A stretch of 64,000 nt of DNA from Pseudomonas trivialis. Its GTDB lineage: Bacteria > Pseudomonadota > Gammaproteobacteria > Pseudomonadales > Pseudomonadaceae. Positions within the stretch are counted from its first letter, which is position 1; each line of letters begins with the position of its first letter. The position numbers and the translations under genes are program-made. Shown here in pieces: positions 25,308 through 49,315 of the stretch. The stretch spans positions 62,001-126,000 of the forward strand of contig NZ_JYLK01000017.1 of the NCBI RefSeq assembly GCF_001439805.1, read 5' to 3'. The notes below the pieces were generated by a model. It saw only the letters and a list, made by a program, of their open reading frames with translations, made no database searches and was not told the origin of the DNA.

Positions 25308-28300
25308 GGCTGTTCCCCCAGTTGTTCGCGGTTCATCATCTGCCCCATGGCCACGCAGATTTTGCGCTCGCCTTCAAACGGGTCGCGGGCATGGGCCACC
25401 AGCATATTGTCGAGCATCACCATGTCGCCCTTGTGCCAGGCAAAGCGCACCGCACAGGCCTCGTACGCGGCGCCGATCACGTCCATCACCGCGTCTTCGA
25501 TCACGCTGCCATCGCCGTAATACACGTTGCGCGGCAGGTTGCCGGCGCCGAACAGGTTGATCAGGTTGCTGCGCACCTCAGGCTCCAGGCACGCGCTGTG
25601 GTGCAACTGCACCTGGTTGAAAAACGACGCTTGGCCGGTGTCCGGGTGCGTCACAATCGCCGGGCATTGCTGGGCGATCTTCAGGTTGTCCGCGCCCAGC
25701 CACTCCCACTGCATGCCCGCTTGGCGGCACTGACGCTCGACCTCTTCGCGCTGCTCGGTCTTGAAGAAGTCCTGCCAGCGCACGTCCAGCTTGTCGGTGA
25801 AGTGCCGCACATACAAAAGGCCCAGGGCCTTGAAGCGCTCAACGATGTCCGGCGGCAACTGCGCCAGCACCTGGCGGCAGTCGACAATCGGCGTGCAACC
25901 GCCCCGTGGCGCCGGGATCTCGCAGAAGAACCACTGCTTGCGCGGCCATTGCGCCATGTGCGAGCTCTCGTTGTGGAACAGGATCATGTGCTGTTCCGGG
26001 TACGGCGTGGAGTGATAGATATTCTTGCCGGATTTATTCTTCGGCAGGTCGCCGTAGGTGCCGTACAGGTCCGGCTCGATGGCCTGGGCGAACTGCTCGA
26101 AAGCGGCGGCATCCGGCAGGTTGAACCCGCGAAACAGCAGGCCGCCGTGGGTGCGCAGCTGCGCATTGATCCACTCGCGCGCCTGCACGGCCCAGTGCAC
26201 CGGGTCGAGGTCCGCCAGCAAGGGTTCGATCACCAGCGGCAGCGGTTGCCCCTCGCCCAGGGTGCGGGTGCGCACCTGCTCGTGGGCCAGTTGGCTGACG
26301 GCGGTGGCGCGGGTGTTCTTCAGCTTGCTCATCTTCGACTGCTTGCGCTCGCTGCGCGCTTGCGTCTCATCGATGGCCACCGGGGCGTCTGCGTGCAGGC
26401 GCCACGTCCAGTCCTGCAACGTCAGGCTGTCGAGCAGTTGCGCAAAGCCTTGCTCCAGGCGTTCAACGGTGTGCGCCTGCAACACGCTGGTGCGATAGAC
26501 CCAGCGTACCTGCAAGCCGTTTTCGTCTTCCTCGACAAACACGGCCAGGTCGAACTTGCTGGTCTGCTGCTGCGGCGCCAGATGTTCCACCGCCAGGTCC
26601 GCCAGGCTGGCCGTGCCCTGCGGCGTGTTCTGCATCACGAACAGTACCTGCACCAGCGGGTTTACCCCCGGAGTGCGCGGCGGTTGCAGCGCCTCCACCA
26701 GCTTGTCGAACGGCACTTGCTGGTGCTGGAACGCGGCCAGGCAATCCTCGCGCAGGCGTTGCAGGCGGCTGTCGAATGTATCGCCGGCCTCCAGCCGTGC
26801 GCGGATCGGCAGCACGTTGACGAAGAAGCCGATCAGGTTTTCCAGCGCCGCCTGCTCGCGGTTGGCCAGGTCGGTGCCGACGATAAAGTCATTGGCGCCC
26901 GTGGCCCGCTGCAACAGGCTGTTGAACGCATTGAGCAACAGCATAAACAGCGTCGCCTTGTGTGCCTGGGCATACGCCTTGAGCACCTGGGTCTGGGCCG
27001 GGGTGAAATGCTGGGTCAACAGCGCGCCCTGATAGTCCGGCTGGGCCGGACGCGGCGCATCCAGCGGCAACGGGATCAGCATCGGCGCGCCGTCGAGCTG
27101 GCGCCGCCAATAGTCGATGGCACGCGCCAATTGGCGCTGTTGCGCTTCGCTGCGTTGCCACTGGGCGTAATCGGCGTACTGGATCGGCAACGCGGTAAAC
27201 ACCGGCGTGGTGCCGCTGGCACAGGCCTGGTAACCGGTGATCAATTCCTGCATCAGGATGCCCATGGACCAGGCGTCCGTGGCGATATGGTGCAGCACCA
27301 GTTGCAGCACGTGATCATCCGCGCCCAGTTTCAGCAACTGCGCGCGCAGCATCGGCGCCTGTTGCAGATCAAACGGTTGTGCCGACTGTTGATCGATCAC
27401 CGCCTGCAGGGCTTGCGGCTGCACCGTGAGTGGCGTGAGGTCGAGCGTCGGCGCCGCATGGATCACCTGGCACGGCTGGTCGCCGTGCAAGTCAAAGCTG
27501 GTGCGCAGCGATTCATGCCGTTCCAGCACCCGCTGCAACGCCTGTTGCAAGGCGGCGATATCCAGCGGGCCACGCAGGCGCACCACGCTGGACATGTTGT
27601 AGGCCGCGTTCGGCCCCTCAAAACGGTCAAGGAACCACAGCCGTTGCTGGGCGTAGGACAGCGCCAGCGGCCGATTGCGCGGCACCGGCACGATCTCGTC
27701 CTCGTCGGTCACCTGGGCCTGTTGATCCACCACCTGTGCCAGGTGCTCCAGGGTGCCGCCCTCGAACAGCACGCGCAGCGGCAGGCTGACGTTCAAGCGG
27801 CGGCGAATGCGCGAGAGCATCTGCGTGGCCAGCAGCGAGTGGCCGCCAATGGCGAAGAAGTCATCGTGCACGCTGACGCTGGGCACGCCGAGGATGGCCT
27901 GCCACAGCTCGGCCAAGATTTTTTCGGTCGGCGTGCGCGGGGCAATCGACACGCCATCGGCGGCTGCGGCCTGGGGCAGATCCAGCGCGGCGAGAGCCCG
28001 GCGGTCGACCTTGCCGTTGGCATTGAGCGGAAGCTGCGCCAGTTCCACCCAGCGCGCCGGCACCATGTAGTTGGCCAGTTGCGTGGCCAAATGGGCGCTC
28101 AGGACCGACTGCGCATCGGCCTCAAAGGCGCTATCGAGCACAAGGAACACCACCAGTTGCAGGGCGCCACGGGCATCCGGCAAGGCTAGAACTGCTGCGC
28201 TCTGCACGGCCGGGTGCTGCATCAGACGGTTTTCGATTTCGCCCAGTTCGATGCGATGGCCACGAATCTTCACCTGCTGATCGCGCCGGCCCAGGTATTC

Positions 28301-31300
28301 GATCACGCCATCGGCGCGCAGGCGGCCGATATCGCCGCTGCGGTAGAGGCGCGCGCCCGGCTCGAACGGATGATCGACGAAGGCTTCGCGGGTGCGTTGC
28401 GGGTCGCGCAGGTAGCCGCGGCCCACGCCGACGCCACCGATGCACAGTTCGCCCGGCACGCCGATGGGCACGCTGCGCAGCGCGCTGTCGAATACAAACA
28501 CCTGGTTGTTCGCGGTCGGCCGGCCAATCGGCATGTGCAGGCAGTCGGCGTCCGGTGCCTGGGTGATTGGGTAAAACGCCACGTCATCCGAACACTCGGC
28601 AGGGCCGTAGGCGTTCATCAACGGGATGGTCGGGAAGCGCGCAAACCAGTCCCGGGCCAACGCCGGCGGCAGCGCCTCGCCGGTCGGCAGCAGCCAGCGC
28701 AAGGTGGGCAGGCGGTGCTCGTCGCGGGCTTCCTGCAACATGCCGCGAATCAGCGCGGGCACGGTTTCCAGCAGGGTCAATTGTTGCGCCTGCACCGCAT
28801 CGAGCAGGGCCAGCGGGTCATGGGCCTGGGCGTCCGGCAGGATATGCACGGTGGCGCCCACCAGCGGCGCGGCGAGGAACTGCCATATACAAATATCGAA
28901 CGCGGCGGAGGCGGTCTGGGCGATGCGGTCGTGTTCGCCCAGGCCCAGGGCCGGCACCTTGCCGAAGATGTTATTGAGCATGCCGCGCTGTTCCACCATC
29001 ACCCCTTTAGGCGTACCGGTGGAGCCGGAGGTGAAAATCACATAGGCCAACTGGTCGGGGTTGTGCGCGTAAGTCACCGCGGGCCGGGCCTCGCCTTGCC
29101 ACAGCGTTTGCGCAACCAGGCAGGTCGGCTGCTTGAGCAACTGCGGCAGCACGCCCTCCAGCACGCCACTGGCGCTGTCGCACACCAGCAACAACGGCGC
29201 TTCACCCAGGTTGAGCAGCTCGGCCAGACGCGCGGCCGGCTGCTGGATGTCCAGCGCCTGGAACGCGGCACCGGCCTTGAGCGTGCCGAGCATCAGGGTC
29301 AGCAAGGTCAGGCCGCGCTCGGCAAACAGCGCGACCAGGGTTTCCGGGCCGGCACCGGCGCTGTGCAGGGCATGGGCGACGGCGTTGGCGCGGCGGTCCA
29401 GTTCGGCGTAGGTCAGGGACTCCTGCCCGTGCACGGCGGCGATCTGCTGCGGCCGGCGGCGCACCTGCTCGTCGAACAAGGCGGCGTAACCCTGGGTCAG
29501 CGGGAAGTCGACCGCGCTGCGGTTCCACTCCACCTGCAGTTGCTGACGCTCGGCGGGCGCCAGCATGTGCAGGCTGCCCAGCGTTGCCTCGGGGGCTTCG
29601 AGCATGCTCGACAGCAACTGCACCAGGTGCCCGAGCATGCGCTGCACGCTGTCGGCACTGAACCGCTGGCTGTCATAGGACAGGCGAATGCCCAGGCGGT
29701 CGCCGGGGTACAGCACCACGGTCATCGGGAAGTTGGTGTGCACGCGGTCTTCATAGATGTCGATGCTGAAGGCGTCCAGCTGCACGCTGCTGATGTCCAG
29801 CGGCGCGTTTTCGAACACCACCAGGCTGTCGAACAGCTGCTGCCCGCGCGGCACGCCGCTGCTGCGCTGGATATCCACCAGCGAGGCACTTTCGTGTTCG
29901 CGCAGCCGCGCATTGTGCGACAACAGCGCCTGCAACCAGCCGGCGACCGGCGCTTCGGGGTCGACGTCGAGGCGCAGCGGCAGGCTGTTGATGAACAGCC
30001 CGACCATTTCCTCGACGCCGGCAAGCTCGGTGGGGCGACCGGCCACGGTGACGCCGAACAGCACGTCGCGATTGCCGCTGTAGCGCGACAACAGCAAGGC
30101 CCAGGCGCCCTGGATCCAGGTGTTGGGCGTCAGTTGGTAGTGCTGGCACAGCTGCTGCAAGCGTTGGGTCTGGCTGATGCTCAAGGTCTGGTCGAGGTCG
30201 CCGACCGCTTCCGGCGCCTGCTCCGCGCGGGCCGGGGCGTTGTCCAGGTGCAACGGCGTCGGCTCGCTGAAACCGGCCAGGTCCGCTTGCCAGAAGGCGT
30301 GGGCGGCGGCCATGTCCTGGCGTTCCAGCCAGCTCATGTAGCCACGGAATGAGCGAAAGCGCGGGCGTGCCAGCGGTTCCTGATGCACAACTGCCTGATA
30401 GATCGCCAGCAGGTCCTCCATCAACAGGCCGAAGCACCAGGCATCGGTGAGGATATGGTGGAAGCTGCGCACCACGGCGAATCGGCGCTCATCGAGCTGG
30501 AACACGCGCAGGTGCGTCAGTGGCGCGACGCCCATGTCGAAACCCTGCACGCGCTGGGCCTCCAGCGCCTGGTCCATGGCCAGGCGTTGCTGCGCGTCAT
30601 CCAGGTGACGCAGGTCCTGCCAGTCGAACGCCGGCGCGGTGTGGCGGTACACGCATTGCAACGGCTCATGGTCGTCCTGCCACCAGAAGGCGGTGCGCAT
30701 CATCGGATGGCGGTCGAGGAACACCTGCCAGGCCGTTTCCATGGCCGGGCGTTGCAGCACGCCGTCCCAGCTGTAGCGCTGCTGCATCAGGTAGATGCCG
30801 CTGTGGGGCTGCAGCAGGGTGTGCAGCAGCATGCCCTGTTGCATCGACGACAACGGGTAGACGTCTTCGAGGTTCGCCCAGTCCAGCGGCTCGGCGGCGA
30901 GGGTTGCGGCTTGCCGGTGGCACAGCGGGAAGGCGTCGCTGTGGGGACGCAGCTCAGGCGCGGCCGCAAGTGCAGCAAGGCTGGCCAGGCGCTCGGCCAG
31001 TGGCGCGGTCCAGTCGGCGGCCAGCGGGCCTTCGCAGCGCAGGTGCAGTTGGTCGTCCTGCCAGTGGGCTTCGACGCGCAGGGCATGGGCCGTGGCCGCC
31101 GGCAGGTCGGCGGCGGTGATCTGCGCCAGCATGCCGTGGGCTTCGCGGTGGCTGTCGAGGTCGCCGCGCCAGTGAATCGCGATATCGGCCGGGGGCAGAT
31201 CGCGCAACGGTTCCTGCAGGTAGGTGTTATCCGACAGGTAGCGCAGCACGCCATAGTCGGCGCCGTGTTGCGGGTAGGCACGCAGTTGCGCGGCCACGGC

Positions 31301-34300
31301 GTGCAGGCGTTGCAGCGCGGTGGCTGCGTCGGTGTGCAGGAACACCGGCACCGGCAGGTCCAGCGCGCCGATGATGCGTTGCGGTTCAAGATCGGCGAGG
31401 GCGATGGGCGACTGCACCGGCAAGCGCTCAATGGCCGGGCGCGCAGCGTACAGCTCAAGCGCCAGCAGGCCGTTGCCGCACTGTTCGGCCACGGCAGTGG
31501 CCAGCAGGCTGTTCCAGTCCAGGTGCAGCACCTCGGCCAGGCGTTTCAAGGCGCCGGAGGTCTGGCTGCTCAGGCTGTGTTCGATCACCTGGCTCGGTTG
31601 CTGGCTGGCGGGCAGTTGCAGCGTGTCCATCCCGGCAAATTGCAGCCAGTGTTCCCAGGCGTCATCGAGGGCATCGCTGTGGGCGTGGTCTTGCTGATGG
31701 CGCGCCCATGGGGTGAAGTTGCCGCCGTGATAGGACAGCCGCACCGGCCGTTGCAGGCGCAACTGGCTCAGCGCCAGATTGAGGTCGGTGAGCAACAACG
31801 GCCACGAGGCGTCGTCCACGCACAGCGGATGCGCGGCCAGCAGCAGGTGCCCGTCGCCCAGCAGGCTGGCGTGCAGGTTTTGCCCGGCTTGCAGGTCCAG
31901 TTCGTCGACCGCGGCCTGGGCGAGGACCTGCAACTGATGCGGCAGGTATTCGCCGCTGCTGATGGCGGCCGCCTTGGGCACTGCCAGTACGCGCTGCTGC
32001 CAGTCCGCGTCGAAGCCCAGGCGCAGGGCCTGATGATGCTGCTGCAAGGCGGCAAGGGCCTGAGCGAGCAAGGCAGGGTCCAGCGGCTGCGCCAGGGCCA
32101 CGCAGCGCCAGGTGGCCGTCAGCGGGCCTTGTTCCAGACGCGCACGCTGGCCGGCGCCGAGGGGCAGCTCATAGCCGTCGGCTTGCTGCTGCGCCACGGT
32201 GTGGCTGGCATCGGCGCCGAGCACGCGTGCGATGTCGGCGACGGTGCGGTTCTCGAACAGTTGGCGCGGGGTGAGCTTGAGGCCTTGCTGGTTGGCCCGC
32301 GCGATGATTTGCAGGTTCAGAATCGAATCGCCGCCGATGGCGAAGAAATTGTCGTTGACCCCAACCTGTTCACGCTTGAGCACGTCCTGCCAGATCGCCG
32401 CCAGCAGGCGTTCAACGTCATTGCGTGGCGCCACATAATCGGCGCTGTCGTCGCGGGTGGCGTGGGGCAATGGCAGGCGTTGCACATCGACCTTGCCATT
32501 GCCGGTCAGGGGCAGTTCATCGAGGGTGATGAAGTGCGCCGGCACCATGTAGTCCGGCACGCGGCTGCCCAGGTCGTTGCGCAGCTTGAGCGCCGACAGT
32601 GACTGGCTGGCCACCAGATAGGCGACCAGACGCAGGCTGCCCTCCAGCTCGATCGCGCGCACCACCACCTGTTCGATCAGTGGCGACAGGCGCCGAATCT
32701 GCGCCTCGACTTCGCCCAATTCCAGGCGATTGCCGCGAATCTTCACCTGACTGTCGACGCGGCCGAGGAACGCCAGTTGGCCGTCCACCAGCCAGCGCAC
32801 GCGGTCGCCCGTGCGGTACCAGCGCTGTTGCCGGTCATCCAGGTGGAAGCGTTCGACGGTCAGGTCGTCGCGGTGCAGGTAGCCACGGGCGAGTGCGCCG
32901 CTGATCAGCAGTTCGCCGCTGATGCCGGTGGCCACGTCGCGCCCCTGGGCGTCGACTACGCGCAGTTGGCGGTTCGGCAGCGGCCGGCCGAGGGCAATGC
33001 GTGGCTGGCCCGTCGTGAGTTCGGTGGCAATCGCACCCACCGTCGCCTCGCTCGGCCCGTAGTGGTTGAACACCCGCAGGCCGGGCGCCAGCGCGTTGAC
33101 CTGAGCCAGCAGCGCCGGGCTCAGGGCGTCGCCGCCAAACACCAGCAGGGCCGTGGGCAGCAAGCGCGCATCCGGCAGTGCCTGCAACAGCCCGCTGAGG
33201 TGGCTCGGGGTGATTTTCAGCACGTCCACCGGGAACTCGCTGAACAGCTGCGCCAGGGCCAGCGGGCTGAAAGCGCTCTCGTCATCCACCAGCAACAGGC
33301 TGGCGCCGCTGCACAGCGCGCCGAACAGCTGGGTGTGGCCGAGGTCGGCGGCAATGCTCGACAGCAGGCCATAGCGCGCGGCGGCGGGCGGCTGCAGCAC
33401 GCTGTGCACCGCGCTCAGGTAATCGACGATGGCGCGGTGTTCGACCACCACGCCCTTGGGCGTGCCGGTGGAACCGGAGGTGTAGATCACGTAGGCCGCG
33501 TCATCCAGGCGGTGGGAAACCACGGGCGCGCTGGCGGGACGGACGGCAATTGCTGCGGCCTGTGCGTCCAGGCACAGCAGCGGCGTGTGCTCACCCAGGC
33601 GTGTCAGCAGGGGCGTCGCCGTGGCGCCGATCAACAGCGCGGTGCGGCTGTCCTGCAGCACGTCGGCCAGGCGTCCGGCGGGTTGTTTGAGGTCCAGCGG
33701 CAGGTAGGCGGCGCCGGCCTTGAGGGTGGCGAGCACGGCGATCACAAAATCGGCGCTGCGCTCCAGCGCCAGCGCCACCAGGCTGTGACGGCCGATGCCC
33801 TGGGCGCACAGATGCTGGCTAAGGCGGTTGGCGCGCTGATCGAGTTCGCCGTAGCTCAGCACACCGTCGCGGTCGCGCAGCGCCGGTTGCTCCGGTGCGG
33901 CGGCGGCCTGCTGTTCAACGCGCTGATGCAGGCACAGGTCGGGCACTGCAAGCGCCGCACCACGCCCGAGGGCTTGCAGTTGCTCGCGCTCCTGCGCACC
34001 CAGCCAGTCGAGATCCGCAACCCGGCACTGCGGCTGCGCGGCCATGGCCAGCAGCACCGTGCGCAATTGCGCCGACAGCAGGGCGATTTCCTCGTCGCTG
34101 AAACGGCTGCGGTTGTAGCTGAACAGGTAATGCAACTGCTCGCCCGGCACCACGATCAGCGACAACGGAAAATGGTTGCGCCCCTGGGTCAGGGTCAGGC
34201 CATCGCTAGCGTGCTCGCGGTTCGGGTCGGCGAAGCTCAGGCCACCGGCGTCCTGGTTGAGCGCATCGGTGACCGGGAAGTTCTCGAACACCAGGATCGA

Positions 34301-35344
34301 GTCGAACAGCGCCTGCTCGGCGGCGATGCGGCTCATCGACTTGAGCTTGCCCAGCGGCAGATACGCGTGGTGGCGCAGGTCGCTGTTGGCTTGCTGCAAC
34401 TGTTGCAGCCAGTCCACCAGCGCCGGGCCTTCGGACCATTGCACGCGCAGGGGCAGGGTGTTGATGAACAGCCCGACGGTGCTGTCGATGGCGGCCAGGT
34501 TTTCCGGGCGACCGGCCACGGTGACGCCGTAGATCACGTCATCGCGCCCGGCGTGCTGGCCCAACAGCAGCGCCCAGGCGCCCTGGATCAAGGTGTTAAG
34601 GGTCAGGTGATGGCGACGGGCGAACTGCGCCAGTTGCTCGGTTTCGTCGATGCTCAGGCGGTGTTCGCGTTCGGCGCACGGCGCGTCGGCAGGCGGGGTC
34701 AGGCGCAGGCCGAAGTCGGGCAGCGGGGTCGGTTCGCTGACATCCTGCAACTGCCCGCGCCAGAAGCTTTCGGTGGCGGCCATGTCCTGCTCGGCCAGCC
34801 AGGCGATGTAGTCGCGGTAGGCACGGGTCGGCGGCAGATTGGCCGGGCGGCCGTGGGCGTGTTCGTAGTAGAGCGCCAGCCATTCCTGGATCGCGATGCC
34901 CACGCTCCAGCCGTCCATGATGATGTGATGGAAGGTCCAGATCAGGTGCCAGCGCTGCGGTTCGAGGCGCACCAGGGCCAGGCGCATCAGCGGCGCGTCG
35001 TTCAGCGCCAGCGGTTCGGCGCGTTGTTCAAGGGCCAGTTGCGGCAGGGCGGTGTGGCTGTCGCTGCGGCCTTGCCAGTCGAGTTCGCTCAACGGCAGGT
35101 TCAACCCGGACTGCACCACCTGATAGGCATCGTCGAGGTCTTCCCACAGAAACGCGCTGCGCAATACCGCGTGGCGTTGCATCAGGGCCTGCCAGGCGGC
35201 GCGAAACGCCGGCAGTTGCAGCGGGCCGTTCATGTCCAGGCTCAGTTGCTGGTAGTACACCCGCGAATCGGGCTCGACCACGCTGTGAAACAGCAAACCG
35301 TGCTGGGTCGGCGACAGGGAGTAGATGTCTTCGATGTTGTTCAT
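25304..35344 (-). CDS. Two-module NRPS with fused beta-hydroxylase: C-A(Asp)-T-E*-C-A(Dab)-T-C-TauD
   Basis: 3346 residues from ATG 35344 (MNNIEDIYSLSPTQ); an in-frame ATG at 35359 is possible, and neither has a clear ribosome site. C1 has HHIIMDG (about residue 140). A1 reads D-L-T-K-V-G-H-V-G-K (Asp). T1 is FFAIGGDSI (about 1002). An epimerase-like domain (1050-1490) has HPLCVDDASW, with Pro in place of the catalytic second His. C2 has HHILTDAW. A2 reads D-I-W-E-L-T-A-D-D-K, an acidic pocket for a diamino acid. T2 is FFAIGGHSL. C3 has HHIATDAW (about 2687). The last 340 residues are a TauD/SyrP-type Fe(II)/2-oxoglutarate hydroxylase with facial triad HNE (about 3123) and distal His in VAHARDPF. 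Confidence 0.92.
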   Translation of the reverse strand: MNNIEDIYSLSPTQHGLLFHSVVEPDSRVYYQQLSLDMNGPLQLPAFRAAWQALMQRHAVLRSAFLWEDLDDAYQVVQSGLNLPLSELDWQGRSDSHTALPQLALEQRAEPLALNDAPLMRLALVRLEPQRWHLIWTFHHIIMDGWSVGIAIQEWLALYYEHAHGRPANLPPTRAYRDYIAWLAEQDMAATESFWRGQLQDVSEPTPLPDFGLRLTPPADAPCAEREHRLSIDETEQLAQFARRHHLTLNTLIQGAWALLLGQHAGRDDVIYGVTVAGRPENLAAIDSTVGLFINTLPLRVQWSEGPALVDWLQQLQQANSDLRHHAYLPLGKLKSMSRIAAEQALFDSILVFENFPVTDALNQDAGGLSFADPNREHASDGLTLTQGRNHFPLSLIVVPGEQLHYLFSYNRSRFSDEEIALLSAQLRTVLLAMAAQPQCRVADLDWLGAQEREQLQALGRGAALAVPDLCLHQRVEQQAAAAPEQPALRDRDGVLSYGELDQRANRLSQHLCAQGIGRHSLVALALERSADFVIAVLATLKAGAAYLPLDLKQPAGRLADVLQDSRTALLIGATATPLLTRLGEHTPLLCLDAQAAAIAVRPASAPVVSHRLDDAAYVIYTSGSTGTPKGVVVEHRAIVDYLSAVHSVLQPPAAARYGLLSSIAADLGHTQLFGALCSGASLLLVDDESAFSPLALAQLFSEFPVDVLKITPSHLSGLLQALPDARLLPTALLVFGGDALSPALLAQVNALAPGLRVFNHYGPSEATVGAIATELTTGQPRIALGRPLPNRQLRVVDAQGRDVATGISGELLISGALARGYLHRDDLTVERFHLDDRQQRWYRTGDRVRWLVDGQLAFLGRVDSQVKIRGNRLELGEVEAQIRRLSPLIEQVVVRAIELEGSLRLVAYLVASQSLSALKLRNDLGSRVPDYMVPAHFITLDELPLTGNGKVDVQRLPLPHATRDDSADYVAPRNDVERLLAAIWQDVLKREQVGVNDNFFAIGGDSILNLQIIARANQQGLKLTPRQLFENRTVADIARVLGADASHTVAQQQADGYELPLGAGQRARLEQGPLTATWRCVALAQPLDPALLAQALAALQQHHQALRLGFDADWQQRVLAVPKAAAISSGEYLPHQLQVLAQAAVDELDLQAGQNLHASLLGDGHLLLAAHPLCVDDASWPLLLTDLNLALSQLRLQRPVRLSYHGGNFTPWARHQQDHAHSDALDDAWEHWLQFAGMDTLQLPASQQPSQVIEHSLSSQTSGALKRLAEVLHLDWNSLLATAVAEQCGNGLLALELYAARPAIERLPVQSPIALADLEPQRIIGALDLPVPVFLHTDAATALQRLHAVAAQLRAYPQHGADYGVLRYLSDNTYLQEPLRDLPPADIAIHWRGDLDSHREAHGMLAQITAADLPAATAHALRVEAHWQDDQLHLRCEGPLAADWTAPLAERLASLAALAAAPELRPHSDAFPLCHRQAATLAAEPLDWANLEDVYPLSSMQQGMLLHTLLQPHSGIYLMQQRYSWDGVLQRPAMETAWQVFLDRHPMMRTAFWWQDDHEPLQCVYRHTAPAFDWQDLRHLDDAQQRLAMDQALEAQRVQGFDMGVAPLTHLRVFQLDERRFAVVRSFHHILTDAWCFGLLMEDLLAIYQAVVHQEPLARPRFRSFRGYMSWLERQDMAAAHAFWQADLAGFSEPTPLHLDNAPARAEQAPEAVGDLDQTLSISQTQRLQQLCQHYQLTPNTWIQGAWALLLSRYSGNRDVLFGVTVAGRPTELAGVEEMVGLFINSLPLRLDVDPEAPVAGWLQALLSHNARLREHESASLVDIQRSSGVPRGQQLFDSLVVFENAPLDISSVQLDAFSIDIYEDRVHTNFPMTVVLYPGDRLGIRLSYDSQRFSADSVQRMLGHLVQLLSSMLEAPEATLGSLHMLAPAERQQLQVEWNRSAVDFPLTQGYAALFDEQVRRRPQQIAAVHGQESLTYAELDRRANAVAHALHSAGAGPETLVALFAERGLTLLTLMLGTLKAGAAFQALDIQQPAARLAELLNLGEAPLLLVCDSASGVLEGVLPQLLKQPTCLVAQTLWQGEARPAVTYAHNPDQLAYVIFTSGSTGTPKGVMVEQRGMLNNIFGKVPALGLGEHDRIAQTASAAFDICIWQFLAAPLVGATVHILPDAQAHDPLALLDAVQAQQLTLLETVPALIRGMLQEARDEHRLPTLRWLLPTGEALPPALARDWFARFPTIPLMNAYGPAECSDDVAFYPITQAPDADCLHMPIGRPTANNQVFVFDSALRSVPIGVPGELCIGGVGVGRGYLRDPQRTREAFVDHPFEPGARLYRSGDIGRLRADGVIEYLGRRDQQVKIRGHRIELGEIENRLMQHPAVQSAAVLALPDARGALQLVVFLVLDSAFEADAQSVLSAHLATQLANYMVPARWVELAQLPLNANGKVDRRALAALDLPQAAAADGVSIAPRTPTEKILAELWQAILGVPSVSVHDDFFAIGGHSLLATQMLSRIRRRLNVSLPLRVLFEGGTLEHLAQVVDQQAQVTDEDEIVPVPRNRPLALSYAQQRLWFLDRFEGPNAAYNMSSVVRLRGPLDIAALQQALQRVLERHESLRTSFDLHGDQPCQVIHAAPTLDLTPLTVQPQALQAVIDQQSAQPFDLQQAPMLRAQLLKLGADDHVLQLVLHHIATDAWSMGILMQELITGYQACASGTTPVFTALPIQYADYAQWQRSEAQQRQLARAIDYWRRQLDGAPMLIPLPLDAPRPAQPDYQGALLTQHFTPAQTQVLKAYAQAHKATLFMLLLNAFNSLLQRATGANDFIVGTDLANREQAALENLIGFFVNVLPIRARLEAGDTFDSRLQRLREDCLAAFQHQQVPFDKLVEALQPPRTPGVNPLVQVLFVMQNTPQGTASLADLAVEHLAPQQQTSKFDLAVFVEEDENGLQVRWVYRTSVLQAHTVERLEQGFAQLLDSLTLQDWTWRLHADAPVAIDETQARSERKQSKMSKLKNTRATAVSQLAHEQVRTRTLGEGQPLPLVIEPLLADLDPVHWAVQAREWINAQLRTHGGLLFRGFNLPDAAAFEQFAQAIEPDLYGTYGDLPKNKSGKNIYHSTPYPEQHMILFHNESSHMAQWPRKQWFFCEIPAPRGGCTPIVDCRQVLAQLPPDIVERFKALGLLYVRHFTDKLDVRWQDFFKTEQREEVERQCRQAGMQWEWLGADNLKIAQQCPAIVTHPDTGQASFFNQVQLHHSACLEPEVRSNLINLFGAGNLPRNVYYGDGSVIEDAVMDVIGAAYEACAVRFAWHKGDMVMLDNMLVAHARDPFEGERKICVAMGQMMNREQLGEQP

Positions 35345-35373
35345 GGTTGTGCAATCCATTTCAAATGCTTGGA

Positions 35374-35391
35374 GAGAACGGCGCGCCGTTC

Positions 35392-35393
<2 letters not shown>
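35374..35393. repeat. 20-bp perfect palindrome between NRPS genes
   Basis: GAGAACGGCGCGCCGTTCTC begins within the stop codon of the four-module NRPS and fills much of the 47-bp gap to the next gene. In mRNA it would fold as an 8-bp hairpin with a 4-base loop. It could tune translation or mRNA ends between the two giant genes, or mark an old domain-fusion point. Confidence 0.5.
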
Positions 35394-49281
<13,888 letters not shown>

Positions 49282-49315
49282 TCAAAACGTCCTGCAGAAA
49301 TAGGGGCGACGGCGA

